A program made the translations under genes and the position numbers. Below the pieces are notes generated by a model. That model was not told the DNA's origin, ran no database searches, and saw nothing but the letters and a program-made list of their open reading frames with translations. Positions 55,601 through 64,000 of a DNA stretch of 64,000 nt are shown piece by piece; within the stretch, counting starts at the first letter, position 1; every line of letters starts with the position of its first letter. Origin of the DNA: Dipteris shenzhenensis (taxonomy: Eukaryota; Polypodiophyta; Polypodiopsida; Gleicheniales). The stretch lies in NCBI GenBank assembly GCA_047967505.1, contig CM106539.1; one strand, written 5' to 3'.

Positions 55601-56100
55601 TCAAACCGACAACGGAGCACTATACTTGCATGGTTGATCTGCTTGCACGATCAGGACATTTGTATGATGCAGAGAAATTTCTTGAAACAATGCGGTGTCC
55701 TCCATCTGAGGAATTGTGGACAGCTTTGCTGAGTGCCTGTAAAACTTATGGGGAGGCAGAACTAGGACTGAGATGCTTTCAATGTCTGATACAGATGAAT
55801 CCAGAATTTGCCACTTCGTATCTTCTCATGGCAAGCATTTATGCGAGTGCTTCCAGGTGGGATGATGTGTATAGAGTAGAGGACCTGAGGGAACAAGCAG
55901 GGGCCGAGAAAAAGGCTGCAATTGCATTGATTGAAGTGCACAAGAGTGTGCATGAGTTTGTGGTGGGTGACAACCAAAGCAAGGATGTTTTAGCAATGCT
56001 AGAAATCTTGGGTTCACGAGTGAAGCGGGAAGGGCATGTGCCATATTTGGATCTGGTCTTGAGACGCACATTGTCGCAAGGTTGTCCTTCTATGGCTTAG
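52612..56100 (+). CDS. PLS-class pentatricopeptide repeat protein with E-type C-terminus
   Basis: A single uninterrupted frame of 1,162 residues. PPR proteins bind RNA one base per repeat, mostly in chloroplasts and mitochondria, for editing, splicing or stability. The N-terminus (MLKFWKPLLGQRSGMLCKAG) is basic and could be an organelle presequence. After one divergent P-L-S triplet come eight near-identical 101-residue modules, each with DMYAKCGS-like, RDVVSW-like, AGYAEHG-like and EGVSPNAVTF-like segments. The first methionine of the DMYAKCG block recurs at 53,212, 53,515, 53,818 and every 303 bases to 55,333. The C-terminus (about residues 970-1,162) has the E-type ACSHTNLL, YTCMVDLLARSGHL and LWTALLSAC blocks and a short E+-like end, with no DYW deaminase domain. 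The start could be an internal Met (e.g. residue 15 or 27). No intron is needed. Confidence 0.95.
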   Translation: MLKFWKPLLGQRSGMLCKAGFTSEVQMDAQELRQCSSWEMLSSLSILDRSAELPSIQNFICILQNCRKKKNLAHAKRVHAHIESNGMEANRALGNYIVPMLVDCRSVSYAQQAFNKLVYSTEHSWTSLISGYIESGQTQQALNLYQKMQENNIQPSRYTLNSLLKASATLKDLKRGREFHFEILQKGFEDDLFVGSTLVTMYAKCGSVEEAQGVFDKLPTRDVVLWASLIAGYGEHGRGDKALKCFEKMQWEGVSPNAATFVCVLKACGRIGALGKGHKIHCEIARTGFERDLFVGSTLVDMYAKCGSLLEAQEVFHMLPVRDIVSWNALIAGYAGHGPGQEVLKCFEQMRVEGVSPDSVTFVCALKVCGCREIISMGRKLHADIAQEGFERDVFVGNALIDMYAKCGSLSEAREAFYKMPVRDIVSWGALLEGYVKHGPVQEVLKCFGQMQRDGVSPNAVTFICILRACGSIRAIGKGREIHTDIAQKGFERDHFVGNTLIDMYAKCGSLSEAQEVFDNLLIRDVVSWDALIAGYAEHGPGQEALHCFEQMQLEGVSPNAVTFACALKACGSIETIGKGLEIHVDITRRGFERDLSVANTLVKMYAQCGWLLEAWDIFDKLPVRDAVSWAMLIAGYAEHGPGLQALKCYEQMQLEGISPNAVIFVCVLKVSGSLRARGKGQEIHAEIAQKGLERDVFVGSCLVDMYAKCGSLSEAWEVFDKLPAQDVVSWTALIAGYADHGHGQEALICFKQMQLEGVSPNCLTYVTVLKASSSIGAIGKGREIHAMLAQKGFERDLFVGNTLIDMYAKCGSLSEAREVLDKMPTRDVVSWAALIAGYAEHGAGQRALTCFELMQLERLSMDAVMLVCVLKACGSMGTIGKGREITMEIAQKGFERDLFIGSTLVDMYGKCGSLLEAREVFDKLPVRDVVSWNAMIKGYGVNHEGNMAIQIFEDMQKHGVNPDATTFTCLLTACSHTNLLLKGQEYFKVMREKYVIKPTTEHYTCMVDLLARSGHLYDAEKFLETMRCPPSEELWTALLSACKTYGEAELGLRCFQCLIQMNPEFATSYLLMASIYASASRWDDVYRVEDLREQAGAEKKAAIALIEVHKSVHEFVVGDNQSKDVLAMLEILGSRVKREGHVPYLDLVLRRTLSQGCPSMA
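53000..55440 (+). repeat. 303-bp coding tandem array in the PPR gene
   Basis: Eight successive modules in exact 303-bp register with substitutions but no net length change. Recurring blocks include gatgtatgccaaatgtggct and attgcaggatatg. Confidence 0.93.
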
Positions 56101-56687
56101 ATGGAGTTGTGCTACACTCTCACTTACCTCAGCTTGCCGCTGACTTTCTTCCCCTCGTGCCCTTCTTTCGCCCTTTGCCTTCTGCACAGCCCTTTGTGGG
56201 GTTCATCCTTCGGCCTTGCCCGCCCTCTTTGCCGCCTCAGGCCTCTCCATCTGATGCTCTTTCCCTCCCCCCCCCCCCCACTTTTACTTCTTCGCACTCC
56301 CCTACCACCATTGCCATGGCGCCAAAGGGTGGCTCTTGTGCACCCATCAGCTCCCCAAACTTTCCCATGTGTGTCCCTTCTCACAATCTCTCCTGCCCTT
56401 CCGCATTGCAGCTCATAAGGGGCCTCTCCCTCCCATCCTCCTTTTTTTTTTGGCCTGCCCTGCTGTGGGTAGGCCTTAGTGGAGGCTTCAGCTTCGGAGA
56501 TGGGCAAAATTTTGAAAATTTTGAAGTTTTTATTGTGAATTGTTGATTGGTCCACTTGTCTGTTTTTGTTTTTTATGATTGATTATCTCCACCTACTCCC
56601 TCTTTCTCTCTCTTTCTATTTCAAGGCAAGGCCCCCCCCCCTCTCCCCCACTCTCTCTCCCTCTTCTCCTTCATGCACATTGAAGTC

Positions 56688-56722
<35 letters not shown>

Positions 56723-58856
56723 CCAAGCTACGCATCTGAGGCAGGCCTTTTGAATGCTTTATGAGCATTCATCTTGTTTTTGCTACTCAAAAGCACAGGA
56801 ATAACATTTCGTCTGCCCTTTCCTAGTGACAATCCTGCCCCCCCTTTCTCCCTATCTGCATCCTTTTCTTTCCTTTTTGACCTCTCTCTTCCCTTTTTCC
56901 TTTGCCTACCTCTTCGTATCTTCCTCTTCCTTTCACTCTCCTCTTTTCCGCCTCAGTTCATTGAAAGCAAGCATGCGTGCTTTATTGTCTTGACTCTGGA
57001 AAGGCTCCCAAAGGTCTGGCCAGAGGATCTCCATGGCAGCACCCACGGCCTTAAAAAATGTATTTGTAAGATTGGATATACTAGTCTTAGATCAGGGGTA
57101 AATAGTTTACCGAATCTTTGTACAAACTTATAACGTGTACCATTTCAGGTGAAAATGATAAATTAGAGAAGGGCTCAACCCCTTCAGAATTGTAAGAGGA
57201 AAATGTGTAACTTATAACGTGTACCATTTCAGGTGAAAATGATAAATTAGGGAAGGGCTCAACCCCTTCAGATCTTGTGAGGCATCTAGCCAAGGAAGCT
57301 GTTGATTATAGAAGCAAAGATCAAGGAATACACAAGAAATTTGTATGATTGGACTTATTCTAGTCTTACAAAGGTATATAAATATAGTTTAGCAGCTTAC
57401 ACATCAAAAATGTGTCTCTCAGATCATATACAGTAGCAATTGAAAGATCTAGATCTGATAACAAAAACCTTATAGAATATTCAACTGGTTATCCTTGGCA
57501 TGACAATAGAGTTGCCTTCAAGAATTAATGATATGGGTAAGTGGATGCACACCGTATTTTCAAATTTGACAAGGATGTCAAGTTGGTTGATTATCAGAAA
57601 AAGCAGCATACGTTAGAAGAGATGAAGACAAGTTTTGACAGAAGTATTATATTGTGACATCAACAGAAGTATTATCCACTATGACACCACACCTAAAGAT
57701 TCTATTTAGGGACACTCAGTAGACTAAAACTTGACTTTGTACTACTGTAATCATTTGTGGGTTCACCTTCAAAATCCTGCCCATCGGGTGTGCCAAGTGT
57801 TAAGCCTATGCTTAGCCTTAGTCTTTTTGGAAGGGAAATGGAGAATCATAGGACATAGATATGAAAGGTCATGGTCTATAAGAAGCTGTGTCTTTTAAGT
57901 AGAGAGAAATCAATTTTCTTTCGTGAGATATATGAAGCGATTAGTGTATGCAACAATCAAGCAGTTATGAAGTTGTAGGTCCCTTATTCTATTTTTTGAA
58001 TTCTTATTTGGAAGTTTATCATGTTTAGCAAAGCTTGTAATGGTAAATTTGAGGTTTAAGGTGTGATTTATTGATCAAAACATACTTTTCATGAAGGTGT
58101 GCTGATATTCTTTGAAGTTTGATAAAGTGTCTAGTTTTCCTTTAACAACGTGTTCAAGGATAGTGGGATCAATAGCATGACTTTTGTTATGCTATTATAC
58201 CTCACTAATGGGAGGAGAATTGTTTGGCTTACTACTAGAATTCAACTCCCTGCTGCACCTCTCCTACCACATAGTGATAGTTGCAACTATGGGCAACTTT
58301 CACATTTTGTCTAGTACTATCTATCACATGGCAAAACGAGTATGGCCAATGCCAGTACCCATATTGTTAAAATGAGAGTTTGCAACCTTCATAGTGTGAC
58401 ATTGTTTGGCCAATACGTTGAAGCACGTTCTCCAAAGATGGCCCAAACTCTTACGTGTAATCTTTTTGCATTCTATTCACAACTTTGCAATCTGCAACAA
58501 TGCAATGATTCTTCAACGCAAGCACCATACAAAGATACTTGTTACACATTTCCTTCTTATGCCCACCAACCTTCATGCTTAGAATTTGATATGTTTGTTC
58601 GTGGAATATTGGCTTGTGTTCCCAAATCCATGGCCCACAATAATAGAATTTACATATAACTATTGGTCTGTCAATTCAAAGAAGTTTTTTTAGCATTGCC
58701 CTGCTAGGGGCAGGCTATAGCAACGAGAAAGTTGCTTTTCTAGGTCCCGTCTAAAGCGGAGTTGCTACGGATTATCCTAGGTGCTACGGGGCATTTGACA
58801 CGTGGGCAATACGAGCGCATGAGCTTCGCCACCTTGCTTGATGAGAACACTGTCCC
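56101..58856. other. Region downstream of the PPR gene
   Basis: Pyrimidine-rich sequence (56,110-56,970) with poly-C, poly-T and a (CT)n run at about 56,688-56,719. Then come an 84-bp duplication at 57,125 and AT-rich sequence. Frames in the first part are compositional. No gene recognised. Confidence 0.55.
57125..57274. repeat. 84-bp-period direct repeat
   Basis: aacttataacgtgtaccatt starts at 57,125 and again at 57,209; about 65 bases match with one or two changes. Confidence 0.93.
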
Positions 58857-59614
58857 CTAATACCCGCTTCCCGCCCCTTCTCTGCATCCATCATGTACAA
58901 ATTCTTGTACCCGTCCCTGTCTGATCAGAACACCACCTCCTCGTCGTCCGGCGATGCTGCAAGAAATGCGCTGTTTCCCGTTCCCTCCTTCGTCAACAAC
59001 TGAGTCGTCAAGTTCACTTCGTCCTTGGAATCCTCTAAGTCTTCTAGATTGAAGCTCACCACAGCTACCTAAACCTCTCTCCTTGCACCTTGGAAGATCG
59101 GGCTGTAGGTTGTGTAGATGAACCCTGTTCTTTGCTTGTCCCATTGCGTTCCGAAAACCCCTCATTGCAGACCTTCCACTTTTTCGATGCATTCGCTCAA
59201 ACCACGCACATGCCCACTTCTGGTCTCGTATTTGAGAGATTTGGGATGTACGCTATGAACTGTCCACATGGAGAAACCGAAGGGAAATACCCATTGATCT
59301 TCAAAACTGGCACATCGGGTGTAAAGGGGACTCAGTGACTTCCAGACGAGGGGTCACTGTTTCCGAAGAGTTGTCAATGTCCCTGCCCCTGTGATAGCCA
59401 ATCTTTCGGGACGAGGGCGCCTCTCCAGCCCTCGCTCCTCCTTCCTCATCCTCGCGTCGTAATAGTCTTTTGCAGCCGCTCCATTCGCGCCAGAGCTTTC
59501 TTGGCCGACCCGTTTGGTATCAAATCGCTCATTGGCAAAGTGAATGGGAACCCACCTACAAATTGAGTTGGAAGGCTGATCTCCGTGCAGAGCGTAAAGA
59601 TATAGAAGTTTCAT
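58857..59614 (-). pseudogene. TolB / DPP6-N-like beta-propeller protein, broken fragment
   Basis: Minus-strand reading in order: RWVPIHFANERFDTK (about 59,540), NGYFPSVSPCGQFIAYIP (about 59,290), SKKWKV, then GFIYTTYSPIFQGARREV, VAVVSFNLEDLED, LLTKEGTGNSAF, ASPDDEEVVF and GYKNLYMMDAEKG to about 58,870. SP-G-FIA and GTGN-AFPS-SPDGK-VFRS-R-G-KNLYIMDA blocks are, from memory, typical of plant TolB-related or DPP6-N-terminal-domain proteins (Arabidopsis At1g21670/At1g21680 type). At least three stops and two frame changes separate the pieces and both ends are missing, so this is a pseudogene fragment. Confidence 0.62.
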
Positions 59615-62600
59615 ATGTCTGTATAGTTCTCAGCAAGCTATAGATCCTCGACTCCTGCACGGACTTCTAAATAGTCTAGCGTTACGAAACATCACAAGGA
59701 TTCTTTGTTATTAGTTAATATATACGTTACGGACGGGATTTTAGATGAATTGTGACTAAGTTTTCCTTATATGCCAAAAAGTATCAGGCATACTATCAGC
59801 TTTGATGCCCTCTTTCGTCAACTCTTGGCACAAAATGTTTGATATAATGGCACGAAATGTTTGTGTTGTATCCAAGGTGGGTGCTAATACAATCTAAGGT
59901 AAATGTATCCGTCTCCATTTTTGCTGCGGGGGTGGGGTATCCTTCGATGGATGTTTGTTTCCCATATGCGTAGGTGTTGTGTTCTTCTCTATCGTGAGCA
60001 TTCCGTGATAGAAAAAGACCATAAGCTATTGTGTATGCCTTATTTTGTGCCTCATTCCTTCCCAAAGCCTCCCCTGTGCTTTTGGCTTCTTCTAGTAAGA
60101 TATTTGCTTTCGGGTCAAGATTGCATATGAATCGCCATGACGATGGCCACACCAAAGGTTCTACTCTTTCTTCTTGAGGGTAGTGCTATCGACACCCCGT
60201 GCCTCTTGTTTTAAACGAAACATTTTACGACATTTCTTGCTTGAACCATGAAGAAGCTATCTTACCCTTCCACCATGATATGCATTAATATAGCATTTTC
60301 ATTATCATGGTTATTTCTCCAACATGATCTCACCATGCATGCCTACTCTTTGGCAATCTATTTAAGTCTTATCAATAAGCATATAGCAAAGCCTATCTAC
60401 TAATACATACTTGTTGGTAATACATACTTGTTGGTAACTCTTCGCAAACCTTATTAAAAAGAAAGATACACCTTTCTTAAACCTTAGACTAATGATTAAT
60501 TGAGTGGACGGGCAATTGTGGAAGGGTATGCCCTTATGATGTGACACTTTCCAAAAGGCACTTTTTAACCAAGTCACCCAATGAGGCACAAGGTTTAAGA
60601 AGAGAACACGTATACACAATGTAATGTACCTTCTCATAACGAGTTGCATTCTTCACAAGAAGACAACATGAACTCTCTTTCCTTCCAATATGTTGTTAGG
60701 CCTTCCATTGTAGATAGTGGAAATCACATGCCAATAGCTTGCCATGACCCATGGAATGAAGGCTGATCAAGCCCACACTTCTAGAAACCGTCATTTGACA
60801 TAGTCACGAACTCCTATGGAATTGAGGTTGATCAAACCGATGCTTTCAATGTCCTCGTCTTTAAATTCAAATATTGCAATAGTAAGTTTCTCCCTAATGC
60901 TATAAGGGAAGACCCAAAAATCAATTAGTTGGTTTGATATAGCCTAGTTCACCAAAACAATGCTTTCCAAAGACAAAAAGACAAAGGTGCAGGACCTTGG
61001 GTTGTATGCCTGATCACCCATAGTGGTCCAAGAAAAGGATCTATGCTATAATCAAAATGGACCCATGATTTCTCAAGATCACTACCAAAAGGCAGGCTAT
61101 TCATAAGGTCAATCCCAAACCTTTTCTTTAGTTTTATCTCAATTATGCTTTCAAATAGGACATGGAATAAAGAGATTCTTGTTGTGAGACTTAAATGCTT
61201 CATCTATCATTTGCTAAGCCCAAAAGCAAAGGTTTGTGTGCATTCAATGTCACAGTGCATATCAATAAGGTAAAAGGTAAGCATAATGCTAGGAGTATAA
61301 CATAATGTAAACCTAAGCCATCCTTCAAACTATGTACAACTATAGTTGCATGAAAAATGTGGTAGTTGCCAATGCAGTGGAGGAGTCCTCTACATTTTTT
61401 AGTTTGGGGTACTTATGGGCCATTAATAGACAAGAGGGATTACGAAAAAACTTATCTAACATAATCATGATATGTACATGTATGAAGGAGGAATTTTTAA
61501 TTCCAAATTACAATGTACAAAATAGGGGTAAACAATTATGCATCCAAACTAAACTCACATTCACACTACACACACATGCACTACATCTAGAAGGAAAGAG
61601 ACATTGGTTTACCCTACATGATGCCTCCTAAGGATGAAGAGGGTATATCAAATGTGGCTTCCTTACAAGAGAAAGTAACACAAGATCAACATAAATTCCA
61701 TTTGATTGTTGAATTCACAAAGCTCAAAGGAAATTCTACTAGCTCAAGAGAAGGCAAAGAAATAAAGAATCTATGTGTGTGTGTGTGTGCATGCATGCAC
61801 GCATGCGCGCATGCATGCATGTGTGCCTGTGAGCACATTATAGAGTGAAGGGAGCAGGAAAAGTCCAAAGTTTATGCACTAGAGGCTTTTTACCCATATC
61901 TACACCTACAAGGAGCTGTTTAGAGGTAGAGAGGGTGAAGTCTTGAACATGCCCCCTCTCACACACACAAAATCCTCTTCAATCACTTGTGGATATGGTG
62001 ACTTTTCACACAACAGAGTGCAAAATTCTTAGCATATGGCTTATGTGACGGACATTAAAGAATACAACAACGATTATCTTGAGAAGTTCCATCCATATTG
62101 ACGTGTAGGACACTTTTCCATGTAGGGCAAAAAGCATATTGCTAAAATTTTCTACATTTCTATAAGTTAAGGGAAAGGAGGGCAAGTTGAAGGTTTTCAA
62201 TGCTGTACCAAATCCTTTGAAGTTGGGCTTTGTAAAAGTAGCAATTGGAAAGGCAATTCGTGTGAAGCTTTGCCTTGGTTACCGTCGCGGGGGATTAAAT
62301 GCATGCCTAGGTAGAGATAGTATGAAAGTGGCTGATAGCTCACTGCCAAACAAGGACACAACATCTTTTCAATGCTTATCACTAGACAAAGTTGATCACC
62401 TTTGATTATCAAAATCAACATTTCTATACCTCTTGACATCCACTGTGTTTTCTTTATATTTTCACCTACATTCCTTATGAATAGATCTCATAACCTAAAC
62501 AAGGAAGATGCCCTTTCTAAGAAAAGATAACTCTATCTCTCTTAAACAAGCTAGAACACCATATTAGTAATTTTGGAAAATCCCAATATTTTGGGAAAAT

Positions 62601-63500
62601 GAAATGGGTAGAGAAGACCTCACATTCTCCCATTTTAGGAACCCTCTCTCATATTTTTCTCATATTTTTGGCCCTTGGCTCAAGTGCATCAATTCCATTA
62701 TTTTTGGGAATCTCTTATTTCATTAATATTGGCTCTTTGGTTTTGTTATTTAAGAAAATTAATCCATTATTTCATTCATTTTGGGAAGATGCATATTAAC
62801 TTATTTATCTCATTAGTTTTGTTTTATTTGGAAAATATGTTAGAAGTTTCATTATTTTTGTCAATGAACTAGATGTCACATATAAACTCCAAATTTTGGT
62901 TCAATTGCAACACTGTACAAGTCATACATACACCATTATTTAGTATTTCATAGTGAAAATGTGAAAACATGTTGCATGCTAGAGGATTTAATCATGACTT
63001 AAACATAGTAATTCAAGATTTTGTTGAATTCTCAACATACTATAAGTGGTGTCAAGATACACCATTTGTTGAGGAATGTGGATGATTAGAAATCAACCTC
63101 TATCAGTCCAGCTTTGGGAGCCTTCCTTCAATCCTCATTCATCATACATTAAACCACATTAAGAAAAAAAAGACAACTGGTTTGACTGCTTAGCCAATTA
63201 TCATTAACACATTCAGACCATGAAATTTCAACTCCATCCATGCTCTTTTATACTACTTCATTAACCCCTACTAGGCTTGCTTCTTCTTTCTCATGCATAG
63301 TATGTAGAATTTCAGTCTTCTTCCCTTATTTCACTATCTATAAAACTTGATACTATTGAGTCCTGACTCCTCTTTGTAGAAATTCCATGCAATTCATACC
63401 ATGCCTTGCAACATATATCTCTCCCATCAAAGCTAAACACTTTTTGAATTAGTCTATACGACATTACTAAAGTGTTCAAGATATGGGCTGAAACTCTTAA
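59615..63500. other. AT-rich intergenic DNA
   Basis: Contains a minus-strand frame of 119 codons (59,796-60,155) with no family I recognise, and the TG/GCAT run at 61,776-61,826. I see no other gene or element. Confidence 0.5.
61776..61826. repeat. (TG)n followed by (GCAT)n
   Basis: Alternating purine-pyrimidine tract, gtgtgtg then gcatgcatgcacgcatgcgc, about 50 bases. Confidence 0.93.
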
Positions 63501-63519
63501 ACTTATCTTAGCTTTTGCC

Positions 63520-63990
63520 TCCGTCTTGTGAGCACCAGATTGGAACCTAATATTCCATGTGCATATTGATGCTTCAAACTTTGCATTAGGGTGTGCCTTG
63601 GAGTAGAAAGGAGAGTACAACATGGATTATCCCATATATTTTTCACGTCACCAACTAAATGATGTAGAAATGAACTATAAGACTACAGAGAAGGAAGACC
63701 TTGCAATATTCTAAACTATTAAGAAATTCCATCACTACTTGTTTGCAACAAATTTGTATTCTTCGTGGACCATTAGGTGCTTCTCTATATAGAGAAGAGA
63801 ACAAGCCATGCACACTTTATGGTGGACCACATTTTCAAATTCCCAATGGAGATCCCACAACAATGGGTCTTGACGATGATCTCCTAGTTGATCCATTATT
63901 GTGCATAGACTTAATGGGTGTTGACGATGATTTGTAAGATGCTACAATATTCCTTGTCGATTGATTGGGATCGAAAACTTATCAAGGACA
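63520..63990 (+). mobile_element. Gypsy RNase H fragment
   Basis: Plus-strand reading APDWNLIFHVHIDASNFALG, then after a stop MDYPIYFSRHQLNDVEMNYK, TTEKEDLAIF and FHHYLFATNLYSS is a Ty3/Gypsy RNase H. Beyond it GLDDDLLVD/IDLMGVDDDL near 63,870-63,935 may be the post-RNase H spacer. The element runs off the right edge; the 5' part is missing. Confidence 0.8.
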
Positions 63991-64000
63991 CATCACCTTA

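Noticed and set aside
56082-56555. Frames of 105-154 codons on both strands just after the PPR stop
   Set aside because: They arise from pyrimidine-rich sequence with poly-C; no DYW motif or other domain is present.
58680-58800. Short inverted repeats (gccc...gggc, gcaac...gttgc) resembling a structured RNA
   Set aside because: Stems are 4-5 bases and match no tRNA or known RNA layout; no supporting evidence.

Overview
The window looks like nuclear DNA of a large, repeat-rich land-plant genome. A homosporous fern is my best guess, but that is inference. The evidence is a plant-type, intron-containing ATP-phosphofructokinase gene, a PLS-class PPR gene, and a dense load of LINE, Copia and Gypsy remnants nested in one another. 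There is no bacterial-style gene organisation. No rRNA, tRNA, CRISPR array or virus was recognised.

Positions 1-25,700 belong mainly to one minus-strand gene. Nine exons of an ATP-dependent 6-phosphofructokinase (PFK) run from a start codon at 25,289 down to 9,156. All visible junctions are GT-AG and the codon phases match throughout. The last exons must lie left of the window. Its coding sequence here is only about 1.04 kb, and the introns carry the rest: an old LINE split by a precisely bounded 7.0-kb LINE (297-7,296, 16-bp target duplication), LINE tails, a gag-only Copia element with LTRs (17,009-19,097), a Copia RT fragment, a Gypsy integrase fragment and several small duplications. Four CACGTG boxes and a TATA-like element sit upstream of the start codon.

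Positions 25,700-31,700 are mostly AT-rich intergenic DNA with simple repeats, a GC-rich hairpin cluster and an odd polypurine-tract/short-LTR/primer-binding-site arrangement. Positions 31,900-46,200 are a nested stack. A Gypsy element, whose reverse-transcriptase core is deleted, is interrupted at its integrase by a Copia element (LTRs 34,132-34,411 and 45,898-46,176). Between those LTRs sit a non-autonomous LTR element (36,570-39,066, TSD CATTG) and a 5'-truncated LINE (41,784-44,008, 12-bp TSD). Another copy of the old LINE family follows (46,336-48,480), then a Gypsy RT remnant and a Copia-type LTR with its primer-binding site.

Positions 52,612-56,100 hold the only complete, uninterrupted gene: an intronless 1,162-residue PPR protein. 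It contains eight successive 303-bp modules in exact register. Downstream lies mostly unassigned AT-rich DNA, with a broken TolB/DPP6-N-like beta-propeller pseudogene on the minus strand (58,857-59,614) and a Gypsy RNase H fragment near the right edge. Host functions visible are therefore glycolysis (PFK) and probable organelle RNA processing (PPR). I found no previously undescribed multi-gene system; the unusual material is the PFK gene architecture, the PPR array and the bounded retroelements.
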